From: an uncultured Lactobacillus sp.
Lineage (GTDB): Bacteria > Bacillota > Bacilli > Lactobacillales > Lactobacillaceae
Reading direction: 5' to 3'
DNA: 29,451 nucleotides
Assembly (NCBI GenBank): GCA_947252915.1
Contig: CAMXWI010000001.1
Span: 1 to 29,451, forward strand
Positions 7,736 through 16,803 of this stretch are shown piece by piece. The notes beneath the pieces are model-generated. The model was given only the letters and a program-made list of their open reading frames with translations, did no database searches and was not told where the DNA came from. Position 1 is the first letter of the stretch; the number at the start of each line of letters is the position of its first letter. The translations under genes and the position numbers were made by a program.

Positions 7736-7888
7736 CGTAGTAGAAAACAACTACTACAAATTAACCGAAACCGATTATTTTTCAATTACTCCTCCCAATA
7801 GTAACCGAAAAATACTCCTTTACGAAATCTTCCCCAAAGATATTCGTAAACCAAGCCGTGGTTCTCCCAAGCCACGGCTTTTCTTTTT
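7736..7888 (+). ncRNA. Putative C-rich, anti-Shine-Dalgarno small regulatory RNA (new candidate)
   Basis: The + strand of this gap between two minus-strand genes contains no ATG but four clean hairpins in a row. H1 is GTAGTAG (7737-7743) with CTACTAC (7751-7757). H2 is ATTTTTC (7777-7783) with GAAAAAT (7807-7813) and TTACT with AGTAA, loop CCTCCCAAT (7791-7799). H3 is ACGAA-ATCTT (7822-7831) with AAGAT-A-TTCGT (7837-7847), loop CCCCA. H4 is AAGCCGTGG (7853-7861) with CCACGGCTT (7872-7880), loop TTCTCCCAAG, followed by TTTCTTTTT, an intrinsic terminator on this strand only. Three loops share CCCAA. The linker after H2 reads ACTCCTTT (7814-7821), the complement of AAAGGAGT. This matches the design of RsaE/RoxS and streptococcal csRNAs, which mask ribosome binding sites. 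A TGC-TAGTAT extended -10 (7721-7729) or TATAAA (7729-7734) would start it near 7736-7741; no good -35 is visible. Size about 150 nt. Existence is inferred from structure. Confidence 0.72.
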
Positions 7889-7899
7889 GCTAACAAAAA

Positions 7900-7946
7900 A
7901 CAAAAACGAGCAGATCAGTGCTTGCACTCCACACCTGATCTGCTCG
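7900..7946 (-). terminator. Intrinsic terminator after yacL
   Basis: CGAGCAGATCAG (7907-7918) pairs with CTGATCTGCTCG (7935-7946), a perfect 12-bp stem. On the minus strand it is followed by TTTTTGTTTTTTG. It ends the dut-radA-yacL transcript. It lies just beyond the terminator of the putative + strand small RNA, so the two converge. Confidence 0.9.
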
Positions 7947-7951
7947 ACTTT

Positions 7952-9082
7952 TTATTTATCATCATGTGAATCGTCTTGGTCATTGCTAATTCCCTTGGCT
8001 GAATGTAATGGTCGAGCAAAAATCATCCGCCCAGCATCCGTTTGAAGCGCACTAGTGACTTCAACTTCAACATTCTCATTCATGTAGTAACGACCGTCTT
8101 CAACCACAACCATTGTCCCATCGTCAAGGTAGGCCACCCCTTGTTGCCGTTCCGTTCCTTTTTTCGCAACGGTTACGTGCAGGTGTTCACCTGGAATTAC
8201 GCGTGGACGCAAGGACTTCGCAAGGTTATTAATGTTTAAAACCTGGACATTTTGGAACTGAATGACCTTATTTAAATTCCAGTCATTGGTTACGATTACC
8301 CCATCAACTTTTTTAGCGAGGGCGATTAATTTACTATCGACTTCTGGAATATCTTCAAAATCACCATCATACATTTCGATGGGCACAATTTTTTCCTGAC
8401 GGAGTTTATTTAAAATATCCAAGCCACGCCGACCGCGAACCCGTTTAATACTTTCGCCAGAATCAGCAATGTATTGTAGTTCATACAACACAAAGTTCGG
8501 TACTAACAAGGTTCCTTCCAAAAATCCCGTCTTTACCAAGTCATAAATCCGCCCATCAATTAAGATATTCGTATCTAAGATTTTGTAGTGGTGATAATTA
8601 GCATCTTGTTGCTTGATGACCTCGCCACTTTGACTGTTATCCTTGGTGCCGCGCTTAATTGTCAGGAAAGTCCGCCAGTCATCCAACCGGGTCGTCCCCA
8701 TTCGGAAACCGAAGTAACTAAATATCAGCATCAATAAGATTGGCACAATGTTGTTAACAACCGGAATATGGGTCCGCCATAGTGGAATAGAAATTAAAAT
8801 TGCTAAAATCAGGCCAATAATCGTTAATAATGCCCCAAAGAATAAGTATAACGGACTCTTTTGCGTTAAGTAATCTTCAGTTTGCTGCACCAACTTTAAG
8901 ATCCAACCAATCGAAATTAGTGAAATTAACCAGAAAATCACCCCACCAATAAAGAGGTCAGCAATAATCATTAATACCGAGTTGTACTGAACTCCAATCG
9001 CTGGCCATAAAGGTGGTAAATAGTAGTAACCAATTGCGGCTCCTAAAATCGTAAAAACTAATCGAACAATTCCCTTTCTCAT
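7952..9082 (-). CDS. yacL: PIN/TRAM domain membrane protein, YacL type
   Basis: A 376-residue protein with four N-terminal membrane segments (about residues 4-120). A PIN nuclease domain follows, beginning YKILDTNILIDGRIYDL and containing further acidic residues (VDSKLIALAKK, IVTNDWNLNKV). A C-terminal TRAM domain ends the protein (about 280-345, including TERQQGVAYLDDGTMVVVE). YacL-type proteins follow radA in most Bacilli; their exact substrate is not firmly known. The ATG at 9082 follows AAAGGAGGACACGTG, and an ATG at 9100 would include that site. The gap to the radA stop is 18 bases. The C-terminal tail is rich in Asp and His. Confidence 0.9.
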   Translation of the reverse strand: MRKGIVRLVFTILGAAIGYYYLPPLWPAIGVQYNSVLMIIADLFIGGVIFWLISLISIGWILKLVQQTEDYLTQKSPLYLFFGALLTIIGLILAILISIPLWRTHIPVVNNIVPILLMLIFSYFGFRMGTTRLDDWRTFLTIKRGTKDNSQSGEVIKQQDANYHHYKILDTNILIDGRIYDLVKTGFLEGTLLVPNFVLYELQYIADSGESIKRVRGRRGLDILNKLRQEKIVPIEMYDGDFEDIPEVDSKLIALAKKVDGVIVTNDWNLNKVIQFQNVQVLNINNLAKSLRPRVIPGEHLHVTVAKKGTERQQGVAYLDDGTMVVVEDGRYYMNENVEVEVTSALQTDAGRMIFARPLHSAKGISNDQDDSHDDK

Positions 9083-9100
9083 CACGTGTCCTCCTTTCAA

Positions 9101-10474
9101 TTATGCTAATGCTAATTGCAGCGTTTGACTAATGGTAGTTACCCCAACCACTTCAATGTTCTGCGGTGGCGTCCAGTTTTGCAAGTTATTTTTCGGGATA
9201 AAGATCCGCTTGAAACCTAACTTAGCTGCTTCGGCCACTCGTTGCTCGATCCGGTTGACCCGCCGAATTTCACCCGTTAGACCAACTTCACCCACGAACG
9301 CATCCGTAGGTTTCGTACCTTTATCACGGTACGAAGAGGCAATTGCCACCGCAATGGCTAAATCAATTGCGGGTTCATCCAATTTGACGCCACCCGCTGC
9401 TTTGAGGTAGGCGTCCTGATTTTGTAATAGCAAATTAGACCGCTTTTCTAACACAGCCATAATTAATGATACCCGATTACGACTCAAGCCGGTCGCGGTC
9501 CGCTGTGCATTGCCAAATACGGACGGGGTAATTAAAGCTTGGATTTCAACTAAAATCGGTCGGGTTCCTTCCAGTGAAACCACTACTGCAGAACCCGTAG
9601 CATCCTTGAGTCGCTCCTCCAAAAAGATTTCGGAAGGGTTCGCAACTTCTTTCAACCCCGTCCCGTTCATTTCAAAAATGCCTAGCTCATTGGTTGAACC
9701 AAACCGGTTTTTGACTGACCGTAGGATCCGGTAGGTGTGGTGAAGATCCCCTTCAAAGTAGAGAACCGTATCCACCATGTGCTCCAAAATCTTGGGGCCG
9801 GCTAACACGCCACCTTTAGTAACGTGGCCCACCACGAACACGGTAATATTCTTGCCCTTGGCAATCTGCATTAGTTGGGCCGTCACTGCCCGAATTTGTG
9901 CAACACTACCGATTGCGGATGTCACATCAGTCGCTTGCATCGTCTGCACGGAGTCGATGACTACATATTCCGGATTCATCTCATCAATGGTAGCCCGAAT
10001 ACTATCCATGTTCGTTTCCGGATAGATATAAAAATCATCACCAGACACGTCTAAACGTTGCGCCCGCATCTTAATTTGGTTAGCACTCTCTTCACCAGAA
10101 ACGTACAGAACCGAGTGTCCTTCTTGGCTTAATTGCCCGGATACTTGTAATAATAGGGTCGATTTTCCAATTCCCGGATCACCACCAATTAGTACTAACG
10201 ATCCCGGAACAATGCCCCCACCAAGTACCCGATTCAACTCATGAAGCTGCGTTTTAACCCGTGGTGTTTTTTGGGTATCAATTTCATTAATTCGTTGGGG
10301 CTTAGCAACAATCCCCGTTAGTGTCGTAGTTGTGGTTTTCGGCTGCTTAATTGTCGACTGATCCACTTCTTCAACTAGCGTATTCCATTGACCACAGTTC
10401 GGGCACCGGCCTAAGAACCGTGGTGAAATGTAGCCACAATTTTGGCAGACAAAGTGTGTCTTGGCTTTTGCCAT
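9101..10474 (-). CDS. radA: DNA repair protein RadA (Sms)
   Basis: A 457-residue RecA-like ATPase/helicase that processes recombination intermediates and extends strand exchange; in naturally transformable Gram-positives it also aids transformation (known). The N-terminal zinc finger [19 protein letters not shown] is at residues 10-28. Walker A is [13 protein letters not shown], the RadA-specific [15 protein letters not shown] motif follows, and a Lon-protease-like domain fills the last 150 residues. The ATG at 10474 gives the standard N terminus. It lies 14 bases after dut in a dut-radA-yacL unit. Confidence 0.96.
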   Translation of the reverse strand: MAKAKTHFVCQNCGYISPRFLGRCPNCGQWNTLVEEVDQSTIKQPKTTTTTLTGIVAKPQRINEIDTQKTPRVKTQLHELNRVLGGGIVPGSLVLIGGDPGIGKSTLLLQVSGQLSQEGHSVLYVSGEESANQIKMRAQRLDVSGDDFYIYPETNMDSIRATIDEMNPEYVVIDSVQTMQATDVTSAIGSVAQIRAVTAQLMQIAKGKNITVFVVGHVTKGGVLAGPKILEHMVDTVLYFEGDLHHTYRILRSVKNRFGSTNELGIFEMNGTGLKEVANPSEIFLEERLKDATGSAVVVSLEGTRPILVEIQALITPSVFGNAQRTATGLSRNRVSLIMAVLEKRSNLLLQNQDAYLKAAGGVKLDEPAIDLAIAVAIASSYRDKGTKPTDAFVGEVGLTGEIRRVNRIEQRVAEAAKLGFKRIFIPKNNLQNWTPPQNIEVVGVTTISQTLQLALA

Positions 10475-10488
10475 AATTCCAATCCCTC

Positions 10489-11025
10489 TTATTCTTTGGT
10501 TGAGCCGAACCCACCTTCCCGAACCGCTTGTGGTTGCTCTTCTTCATCCGCCGTTAAATATGGAACAAAGATTCCCTGCGCGATTCGTTCACCTTTTTTG
10601 ATGTGATAGTCGGTCAACCCGTAATTAATTAATTGAACGAAGATTTCTCCCTCATTCGCTGGATTATCGTAGTAATCCGCATCAATGATCCCGACGCCAT
10701 TTGGTAAAATCAGGCGCCGTTTCAGAGGCCCACTCGACCGGTTAAAAAGCATTAATACCTCGTCTGGTTGCATGTAAGCTTTGATGCCGGTGGGTACCAG
10801 ATAAGGCTTCAAACTCTGATCACCAGCAGTAATATCATCCACCGTTAATTGGTCCTGGTGATGAATTTTCCATAAAGTTTTAATAAAGTTTCCCTTCCAA
10901 ATGGACGGTAGAACAAAGTCTTCCGCAGCTTCAAAGTCGTAGCCTGCAGCTTGTTTAGTTTGCCGCTGTGGAAGATGCAATCCCGCCTTTGCTTTATGCG
11001 AAACAATTTTAAATCCGCGTTGCAT
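10489..11025 (-). CDS. dut: Deoxyuridine 5'-triphosphate nucleotidohydrolase (dUTPase)
   Basis: A 178-residue trimeric-type dUTPase that hydrolyses dUTP to dUMP and pyrophosphate, keeping uracil out of DNA and feeding dTMP synthesis. All five family motifs are visible in order: [51 protein letters not shown], and the C-terminal [10 protein letters not shown]. It is longer than the classic 145-residue form because of an insert between motifs 1 and 2 (about residues 40-75), as in other lactobacilli. The ATG at 11025 follows a GGGGTG site. It is the first gene of the unit with radA and yacL. A TACAAT -10-like element lies about 35 bases upstream. Confidence 0.94.
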   Translation of the reverse strand: MQRGFKIVSHKAKAGLHLPQRQTKQAAGYDFEAAEDFVLPSIWKGNFIKTLWKIHHQDQLTVDDITAGDQSLKPYLVPTGIKAYMQPDEVLMLFNRSSGPLKRRLILPNGVGIIDADYYDNPANEGEIFVQLINYGLTDYHIKKGERIAQGIFVPYLTADEEEQPQAVREGGFGSTKE

Positions 11026-11075
11026 AATTTCACCCCGTTTATCTGATTACTTATTAATTGTAACATGAACTTTGC

Positions 11076-11104
11076 TTGACTTTTATTATTAAAACAGTGA
11101 CAAT
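11076..11104 (+). promoter_or_regulatory. Promoter of the GNAT gene-rpiA unit
   Basis: TTGACT (11076-11081) and GACAAT (11099-11104) are separated by 17 bases. The predicted start near 11111 leaves a leader of about 35 bases. The region is divergent with the dut promoter. Confidence 0.6.
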
Positions 11105-11146
11105 TTAGTGTGCAAAAAGAGATCGTTAGAAAGGAGTGCGTTTCGC

Positions 11147-11440
11147 ATGCACTTGGTCGTTGCCGAGGACAATATTAGTGCCCTGACGGATGATCAGCAG
11201 TGGGCCGGAGAAGTCAGCTTCTCACCGGTAACCCCTGACAGTAATCATGTCGTCGTTGAACGAGTTTTTGTGGTTCCAGAATTCCGCCATCAAGGGCTCG
11301 CCAGCCAGTTAATGGCACGCTTTGTTCAGCTTGCCGCAGCAAAGCAGTGGATTGTCAAAATCATGTGTCCCTATGCCAAGCAATATTTCAAGTTGCATCC
11401 GGAAGCACAATCCGTCCTGTTGCCACAAGATCGATTTTAA
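11147..11440 (+). CDS. Small GNAT-family N-acetyltransferase (YjdJ-like)
   Basis: A 97-residue, single-domain GNAT protein. The acetyl-CoA pyrophosphate-binding motif VPEFRHQGLASQLMARF (about residues 44-60) is preceded by the usual VERVFV beta strand and followed by the IMCPYAKQYFKLHPE tail typical of the short YjdJ-like subgroup. Substrates of this subgroup are unknown. The ATG at 11147 follows AAGGAG with 10 bases of spacing. An upstream in-frame ATG at 11108 has no ribosome site. It precedes rpiA by 15 bases and shares its promoter, but no functional link is evident. Confidence 0.85.
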   Translation: MHLVVAEDNISALTDDQQWAGEVSFSPVTPDSNHVVVERVFVVPEFRHQGLASQLMARFVQLAAAKQWIVKIMCPYAKQYFKLHPEAQSVLLPQDRF

Positions 11441-11455
11441 AAGGAGATTATGATT

Positions 11456-12139
11456 ATGGATCAAAATGAATTAAAAGCCCAAGTGGGTAAGGAAGCCGTT
11501 AAGTACATTCAAGACGGCATGATCGTTGGACTAGGAACCGGTTCAACCGTGCGTTATATGGTCGACGCCCTTGGTGAACGGGTCAAAAATGAGGGCCTCA
11601 AGATTGTCGGGGTAACCACTTCTAACCGCACTACGAAGCAGGCTGAATCACTTGGTATTACTATCAAGGACATTGATGATGTTGACCACATTGATCTTTG
11701 TATCGACGGAGCTGACGAAGTCGATGATGACTTTAACGGAATCAAGGGGGGCGGTGGTGCCCTACTTTGGGAAAAGATCGTTAACAACGCCTCAACTAAA
11801 AAGATCTGGATTGTTGATCAATCCAAGTTAGTTTCCCGGATTGGGGACTTTGGAGTTCCTGTGGAAGTCATTCCGTTTGGTGCTCAACATGTCTTTAACA
11901 CCTTTGAAAAGAAGGGTTACAAGCCAGTTTGGCGAATGGATGGTGACCACAAGTACCGTACTGACGAAAATAACTTCATCATTGATATCCACCTTGGTCA
12001 AATCGATGATCCCCATGCCCTTGCGGAAGATCTCATTCACACCGTCGGGGTGGTTGAACATGGTTTGTTCCTGAATCGCGTTGATGATGTGATTGTTGGT
12101 CGTGATAACGGTCCCGAAGTTTTGCACGCAACTAAATAG
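11456..12139 (+). CDS. rpiA: Ribose-5-phosphate isomerase A
   Basis: A 227-residue enzyme that interconverts ribose 5-phosphate and ribulose 5-phosphate in the pentose phosphate pathway. The conserved blocks are [16 protein letters not shown] (phosphate-binding), [28 protein letters not shown] (with the catalytic acidic region), and [11 protein letters not shown]. The start at 11456 is preferred because AAGGAG lies 9 bases upstream; the ATG at 11450 would leave only 3. Lactobacilli that ferment through phosphoketolase depend on this step to use ribose (known). It is followed by its own terminator. Confidence 0.96.
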   Translation: MDQNELKAQVGKEAVKYIQDGMIVGLGTGSTVRYMVDALGERVKNEGLKIVGVTTSNRTTKQAESLGITIKDIDDVDHIDLCIDGADEVDDDFNGIKGGGGALLWEKIVNNASTKKIWIVDQSKLVSRIGDFGVPVEVIPFGAQHVFNTFEKKGYKPVWRMDGDHKYRTDENNFIIDIHLGQIDDPHALAEDLIHTVGVVEHGLFLNRVDDVIVGRDNGPEVLHATK

Positions 12140-12151
12140 TTATTAATTTCC

Positions 12152-12185
12152 AACGCTCATCAGTTTATTCTGATGGGCGTTTTCT
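12152..12185 (+). terminator. Intrinsic terminator after rpiA
   Basis: AACGCTCATCAG (12152-12163) pairs with CTGATGGGCGTT (12170-12181, one G-U pair) and is followed by TTTCT. It separates rpiA from the acetyltransferase gene. Confidence 0.85.
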
Positions 12186-12205
12186 GAAAAAGGAGTTTAC
12201 TCATA

Positions 12206-12820
12206 ATGGAAGAAAATACACGCAGAATGCTGAATGGTCAGCCCTATCGACCAGATTCTCCCGAATTAGACGCTTTCCACGAAATCGCTCACCGGCTTTG
12301 TCAAGATTACAATCAATTACGGGATACAGACACGACGCACCGCAATCAAATCATTGACCAACTGATACCCCACCATGGGCAAGAACCATACCTGCAGGGG
12401 CCAATCCAATTTGATTACGGTCGTTTTTCCACCGTTGGCGATCATTTTTATGCGAATTTTAACCTGACCGTCTTGGACACCTGTCCAATTACCATCGGTG
12501 ATAACGTGATGCTAGGGCCTAACGTCAGTCTAATCACGGCTACCCACCCGCTTCGCTGGCAACAACGTAATCCCCGTCAGCAAAGTGACGGCACCTTTAC
12601 TGATCTAGAACTGGGACAACCAATTAATATCGGCAATAACTGTTGGTTTGGCAGCAACGTGACCGTTTGCCCCGGTGTCACCATTGGCGACGGTTGTGTG
12701 ATCGGTGCCGGTGCAGTAGTGACCCATGATATGCCCGCGAACTCTTTAGTCGTCGGCGTTCCTGCACGAGCAGTTCGCCAAATTACCGAAAACGACCACC
12801 TAGATTCCTACCCCTACTAA
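12206..12820 (+). CDS. Sugar O-acetyltransferase (maltose/galactoside acetyltransferase family)
   Basis: A 204-residue left-handed beta-helix (hexapeptide repeat) acetyltransferase. An N-terminal maltose acetyltransferase domain (about residues 4-55) precedes the repeats (ITIGDNVMLGPNVSL, then IGNNCWFGSNVTVCPGVTIGDGCVIGAGAVVT). The catalytic histidine is expected in ITATHPLRW. These enzymes move acetyl groups from acetyl-CoA to the 6-OH of sugars or galactosides, probably for detoxification; the exact sugar cannot be told. The ATG at 12206 follows AAAAAGGAG. It stands alone between two terminator/promoter regions. Confidence 0.9.
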   Translation: MEENTRRMLNGQPYRPDSPELDAFHEIAHRLCQDYNQLRDTDTTHRNQIIDQLIPHHGQEPYLQGPIQFDYGRFSTVGDHFYANFNLTVLDTCPITIGDNVMLGPNVSLITATHPLRWQQRNPRQQSDGTFTDLELGQPINIGNNCWFGSNVTVCPGVTIGDGCVIGAGAVVTHDMPANSLVVGVPARAVRQITENDHLDSYPY

Positions 12821-12830
12821 ATAAATACGG

Positions 12831-12836
12831 TATAAT
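12831..12836 (+). promoter_or_regulatory. -10 element of the pepC promoter
   Basis: A perfect TATAAT lies between the acetyltransferase stop and the pepC start. It would begin transcription near 12843 with a 25-base leader. No good -35 is visible at 17 bases. Confidence 0.5.
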
Positions 12837-12867
12837 GGTCTTTAATATCTTTAAAGGAGTGATTTTT

Positions 12868-14205
12868 GTGAGTTTTAAAATTACTAATGATGATCTTCAA
12901 GACTTTGCCCAAGATTATCACAACCGACCTGCTGCGAAGGTCTTAGAAAATGCGGTCACCACGAATGGGGTCCGTGCCGCCAGTTTTAATTGGCATTCCA
13001 TCGCGGATGATGCACCAGTCTTTTCGATTGACCTCGCTACTGGTGACGTCGCTGATCAAAAGCAATCTGGTCGTTGCTGGATGTTTGCGGCTTTAAATAC
13101 GATGCGTCATGGGATGCAGCAAAAGTTTAACTTGCCAGATAACTTTGAACTATCCCAATCCTATGCCTTTTTCTGGGACAAATTTGAAAAAGCCAACTGG
13201 TTTTACGAAAACATTATTAACACCGCTCAATTGCCGCTTGGTGACCGTAAAGTAGCTTGGCTATTAGAAACACCGCAACAAGACGGTGGCCAGTGGGATA
13301 TGCTGTGCGCCCTCATCGAAAAGTACGGTGTCGTGCCAAAGACGGCAATGCCCGAATCATACAATTCTAGCCGGTCCAATGAAATTAACGCGGTCCTAAA
13401 TAACCAACTCCGGCATGATGCGGTCGTTTTACGGAAGCTAGTCAATGATCAGGCAACGGATGATGAAATCAACTCCATTCGTAAACAAATGCTCAATAAC
13501 GTTTACCGGATGCTTGCCTACGCATTTGGCGAACCAGTAACTAAATTTGACTTTGAATACCGGACAAAGAAGGATAAAGAATACCATCGCGACGCAGATC
13601 TAACTCCTCAAGAATTCTTTAAAAAGTACGTTGGCTGGAACCTGGATGATTACATTTCAATCATCCAAGCCCCAACGGCAGATAAGGAATATGGTAAGAC
13701 TTACACAATCGAAATGTTAGGAAACGTTGTTGGTGGTCGTCAAGTTAAGCACCTTAACTTATCAATGGCCGATTTTAAGCAGTTAGCAATCGACCAGTTA
13801 AAGGGTGGCGAAAGCGTTTGGTTTGGATCAGACGTCATTAAGTACTCCAACACCAAGCATGGCCTGATGGCTTTGAATACTTACGATTATGAAAAACTCT
13901 TTGATACAGAATTAACCATGACGAAGGCGGAAGCCTTAGATTATGGAGAAAGCATGATGGATCACGCCATGGTTCTAACGGGAGTTGACCTGGTCAATGA
14001 TCGATCAACCAAGTGGAAGGTCGAAAATTCCTGGGGTCCAAAAGTTGGTACCAAGGGTTACTTCGTTATGAGTGATTCCTGGATGGACCAATACTGTTAC
14101 CAAATCGTGATCAATAAGAAATACCTTAGCGATCAATTAAAGCAAGCGGCGGCTCAAGAACCAATCGTGCTGAAGCCATGGGACCCAATGGGAACTTTAG
14201 CTTAA
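12868..14205 (+). CDS. pepC: Aminopeptidase C (bleomycin hydrolase family, C1B)
   Basis: A 445-residue cytosolic cysteine aminopeptidase that removes N-terminal residues from peptides imported during growth on protein-rich media. The catalytic Cys is in DQKQSGRCWMFAALN (about residue 70), His in DHAMVLTGVDL and Asn in ENSWGPK, as in papain-type enzymes. The GTG at 12868 (reading VSFKITNDD) is chosen because AAAGGAG lies 8 bases upstream. A longer ATG-started frame from 12835 would swallow the promoter and that site. The site and its 3' neighbours (TAAAGGAGT) are complementary to the ACTCCTTT linker of the putative small RNA. Confidence 0.95.
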   Translation: MSFKITNDDLQDFAQDYHNRPAAKVLENAVTTNGVRAASFNWHSIADDAPVFSIDLATGDVADQKQSGRCWMFAALNTMRHGMQQKFNLPDNFELSQSYAFFWDKFEKANWFYENIINTAQLPLGDRKVAWLLETPQQDGGQWDMLCALIEKYGVVPKTAMPESYNSSRSNEINAVLNNQLRHDAVVLRKLVNDQATDDEINSIRKQMLNNVYRMLAYAFGEPVTKFDFEYRTKKDKEYHRDADLTPQEFFKKYVGWNLDDYISIIQAPTADKEYGKTYTIEMLGNVVGGRQVKHLNLSMADFKQLAIDQLKGGESVWFGSDVIKYSNTKHGLMALNTYDYEKLFDTELTMTKAEALDYGESMMDHAMVLTGVDLVNDRSTKWKVENSWGPKVGTKGYFVMSDSWMDQYCYQIVINKKYLSDQLKQAAAQEPIVLKPWDPMGTLA

Positions 14206-14218
14206 ATAATTTGACTGA

Positions 14219-14254
14219 AAAAGGCGACCAGCAAAAAATGCTGATCGCCTTTTA
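14219..14254. terminator. Bidirectional terminator between pepC and pepN
   Basis: AAGGCGACCAGC (14221-14232) pairs with GCTGATCGCCTT (14240-14251) with one mismatch, an A-rich loop and A/T flanks. It serves the convergent pepC (+) and pepN (-). Confidence 0.85.
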
Positions 14255-14266
14255 GTATGCACTTTA

Positions 14267-16792
14267 CTAATGAACCGCCTTTTCAATTGCGACATTGACC
14301 CCGTTCTTTTCGCTTTCCACGAGGTTAACGCGGCTCCGAATAACGCTCGTATCCATTTGGATTTCACGGGTTAAACCAGGAGTATCAAGTTTTGGAGTAA
14401 AGAACTCTTCAAACTCTGCCAACCGATCAGGTGTATGGAACACCCCAGCCGTAACGGTAATAAAAGTGGCAAATTCCATGTCACCACCCACAGTAGATTC
14501 GAGCCAGTTCCATTCGTTCCGTAGCCAATCCCAGGCCAACTGTTGACCGGCATTATTTGCTAACACCCCTCGGTACCAAGCACGCAAGTCTTGCGGCTTG
14601 ATCAAACTTGCGTCTTCAAATTGATTAACCAAGTGGGCTAATAATTCTGGATCCGTGACCTTAGTGGTTGCCAAGCATAAGTCTTGTTTTAAACCAGGAT
14701 CGGTTGCCGTTTGGTACTCATGAATCAGCTGGCCGAACAACTCAGTGGTACCAAAGTTCTCAGCCTCATTTTGTAAAATCGCTGGCCGCACCGCAGCTGG
14801 TAACTCTGCCAAAGAAGCTGTCTGCTCAAAGAGTTCATGAGCGCTTTGCATGGCAGCCTGATTCTTGGCGTACAAGGAAGCCATTAGTACAAGTGGCCGG
14901 GTTAATTGATCGTCATTGCTTTCTCCAGCAACCGGACGCCAACCTAACCGTTCTACCTGGTAGTGACTGAGCTGATCAAACAATTGACGTAAATTGTCTT
15001 CCTGCATCGTTCCCGGTTCAACAAACTTCTTCAAGGCATTCGCAATCTGATACAGGACCGTATTGACAATGGCTGAATGACTATCCTTAAAGCGGGCTAG
15101 TAATGGAACAATTGACGCGTAGGTAACTTGATTTCCTTCCGCCAGCAAGCGTAAATCTTGTAATAATTGCAGCTGAGTAATGTGATCGAGCTCATCTACA
15201 TGATCCAAAAGATCGTTGAGCAACGTCTCATCATACTTCACGATAAAGTGTGAATTATTGCCGACATTCAAGCGGAATGGTTGCCCATTCGCCTGCCGCA
15301 ATTGTTGGTAATCACCTAAGTCGATATCAGCATTATCCATAATCTCTGGTGCAGCATCATAGTTGGCATTCAACGGAATCTTCCATAAACGACCTTGGTC
15401 CTTCCCGGCACCGATAAAGAATTGTTGCTGATGGAGTTTCAAATGGCCATCAACAACTGACGCGCTTACCACTGGATACCCCGGTTGGTTCAACCATGAA
15501 TGCATAATGTCACCAATCTGCATTCCAGAAGCCTTGCCAAGGGCAGTCCACAAGTCATCACCTTGTGCATTGCCATATTGGTGATCTTGGAAGTACTGCT
15601 TTAAGCCCTTTCGTAACGCATCGTCGCCCAATAGTGACCGGACCATAACCAACATCCGCGAACCCTTAGCATAGACAATGGCACCATCAAAAATGGAGTC
15701 AATTTCCGCTGGGCTATCGACATCCACGTGAACAGACTGAACTCCATCGGTCGCGTCCCGTTGCAAAGCCATTGGCACTTCACTGGTTTGGAACATTTCC
15801 CAAATCTTCCATTCCGGATGAATTGCGTCAACAGAGAGGTACTCCATCATGTTGGCAAAACTTTCGTTTAACCAGAGATCATCCCACCAGTTCATCGTAA
15901 CTAGATCACCAAACCACTGGTGTGCTAATTCGTGGGTAATTACAGTCGCTACCAATTGCTTGTTATCGAGGGTTGTGTTATCTGGATCTAGCAATAAATA
16001 TGCTTCCCGGTACGTTACTAATCCCCAGTTTTCCATTGCCCCCGCGGAAAAGTCTGGCAAGGCCAGTTGCCAAGAATGTTCTAGTGGATATGGCGTCTGA
16101 TAAAAGTCTTCGTAAAATTCAATTTCCCGTTTAGCAATGTTCAGAGCAAAGTCTAATTCCTTCGGTTGGTGCGCTTTCGTCGCAAACACACCAACTTGGA
16201 CCCCACTCTTCGTGGTGGTAAGTTTCTTTTGCATCTCGCCAAACGCAAAGGCAATCAGATACGTAGACATTTTAACTGTCCGCTTAAAGTAGTGCACCCC
16301 GTCCGCGACCTTTTCTTCGGGCATGTTAGCAATAATCGTTTCATTTGGTTGTTCATCATACTTAATTGCTAAATCAAAGGTTGCTTTAGCGGCTGGTTCA
16401 TCGACACACGGGAAGGCTTGCCGCGCGGCCGTTGTTTCAAATTGGGTGCCGATTAGTTCCTTTTGTTGACCATTAACCTGGTAATACGATGGATAAATCC
16501 CCATCATCGTATCAGTTAAATCAGTGTGGTACGCAATCCGGACCGTAACTGCTCCCGGTTGTTCAACCGGTAAACTGATGGTTTCCGCCTGATCATCAAC
16601 CTTGAAGGAAACTGCCTGACCATTTACGGTTACTTCATCAACCCTCAAAAATTTTTGGTTCACCGCAATTTGCTTTTGGCGGGCATCACCGGTAATTGTT
16701 GTAATTCCTTTAATCGTCTTCGCTTGACGGTCGATATCCAGGTAGACTTGATAGTTACTTGGTACAAAATCCGTTAATAATCGTTTACTCAT
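14267..16792 (-). CDS. pepN: Aminopeptidase N (lysyl aminopeptidase, M1)
   Basis: An 841-residue zinc metallopeptidase of family M1, the broad-specificity aminopeptidase of lactic acid bacteria. The substrate motif GAMENWGL is at residues 251-258 and the zinc site HELAHQWFGDL at 287-297, with the third ligand in NESFA (Glu310). The N-terminal beta domain is at 1-190, and the C-terminal helical ERAP1-like domain covers about 500-835. No signal peptide is present, so it is cytosolic. The ATG at 16792 follows AGGAGGCTTTTAG and lies 11 bases after the hydrolase gene. This makes gpmA-hydrolase-pepN one transcript. Confidence 0.97.
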   Translation of the reverse strand: MSKRLLTDFVPSNYQVYLDIDRQAKTIKGITTITGDARQKQIAVNQKFLRVDEVTVNGQAVSFKVDDQAETISLPVEQPGAVTVRIAYHTDLTDTMMGIYPSYYQVNGQQKELIGTQFETTAARQAFPCVDEPAAKATFDLAIKYDEQPNETIIANMPEEKVADGVHYFKRTVKMSTYLIAFAFGEMQKKLTTTKSGVQVGVFATKAHQPKELDFALNIAKREIEFYEDFYQTPYPLEHSWQLALPDFSAGAMENWGLVTYREAYLLLDPDNTTLDNKQLVATVITHELAHQWFGDLVTMNWWDDLWLNESFANMMEYLSVDAIHPEWKIWEMFQTSEVPMALQRDATDGVQSVHVDVDSPAEIDSIFDGAIVYAKGSRMLVMVRSLLGDDALRKGLKQYFQDHQYGNAQGDDLWTALGKASGMQIGDIMHSWLNQPGYPVVSASVVDGHLKLHQQQFFIGAGKDQGRLWKIPLNANYDAAPEIMDNADIDLGDYQQLRQANGQPFRLNVGNNSHFIVKYDETLLNDLLDHVDELDHITQLQLLQDLRLLAEGNQVTYASIVPLLARFKDSHSAIVNTVLYQIANALKKFVEPGTMQEDNLRQLFDQLSHYQVERLGWRPVAGESNDDQLTRPLVLMASLYAKNQAAMQSAHELFEQTASLAELPAAVRPAILQNEAENFGTTELFGQLIHEYQTATDPGLKQDLCLATTKVTDPELLAHLVNQFEDASLIKPQDLRAWYRGVLANNAGQQLAWDWLRNEWNWLESTVGGDMEFATFITVTAGVFHTPDRLAEFEEFFTPKLDTPGLTREIQMDTSVIRSRVNLVESEKNGVNVAIEKAVH

Positions 16793-16803
16793 CTAAAAGC
16801 CTC

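Noticed and set aside
11828..12127. Minus-strand open frame inside rpiA
   Set aside because: It is antisense to a well-conserved enzyme and has no family resemblance or ribosome site.
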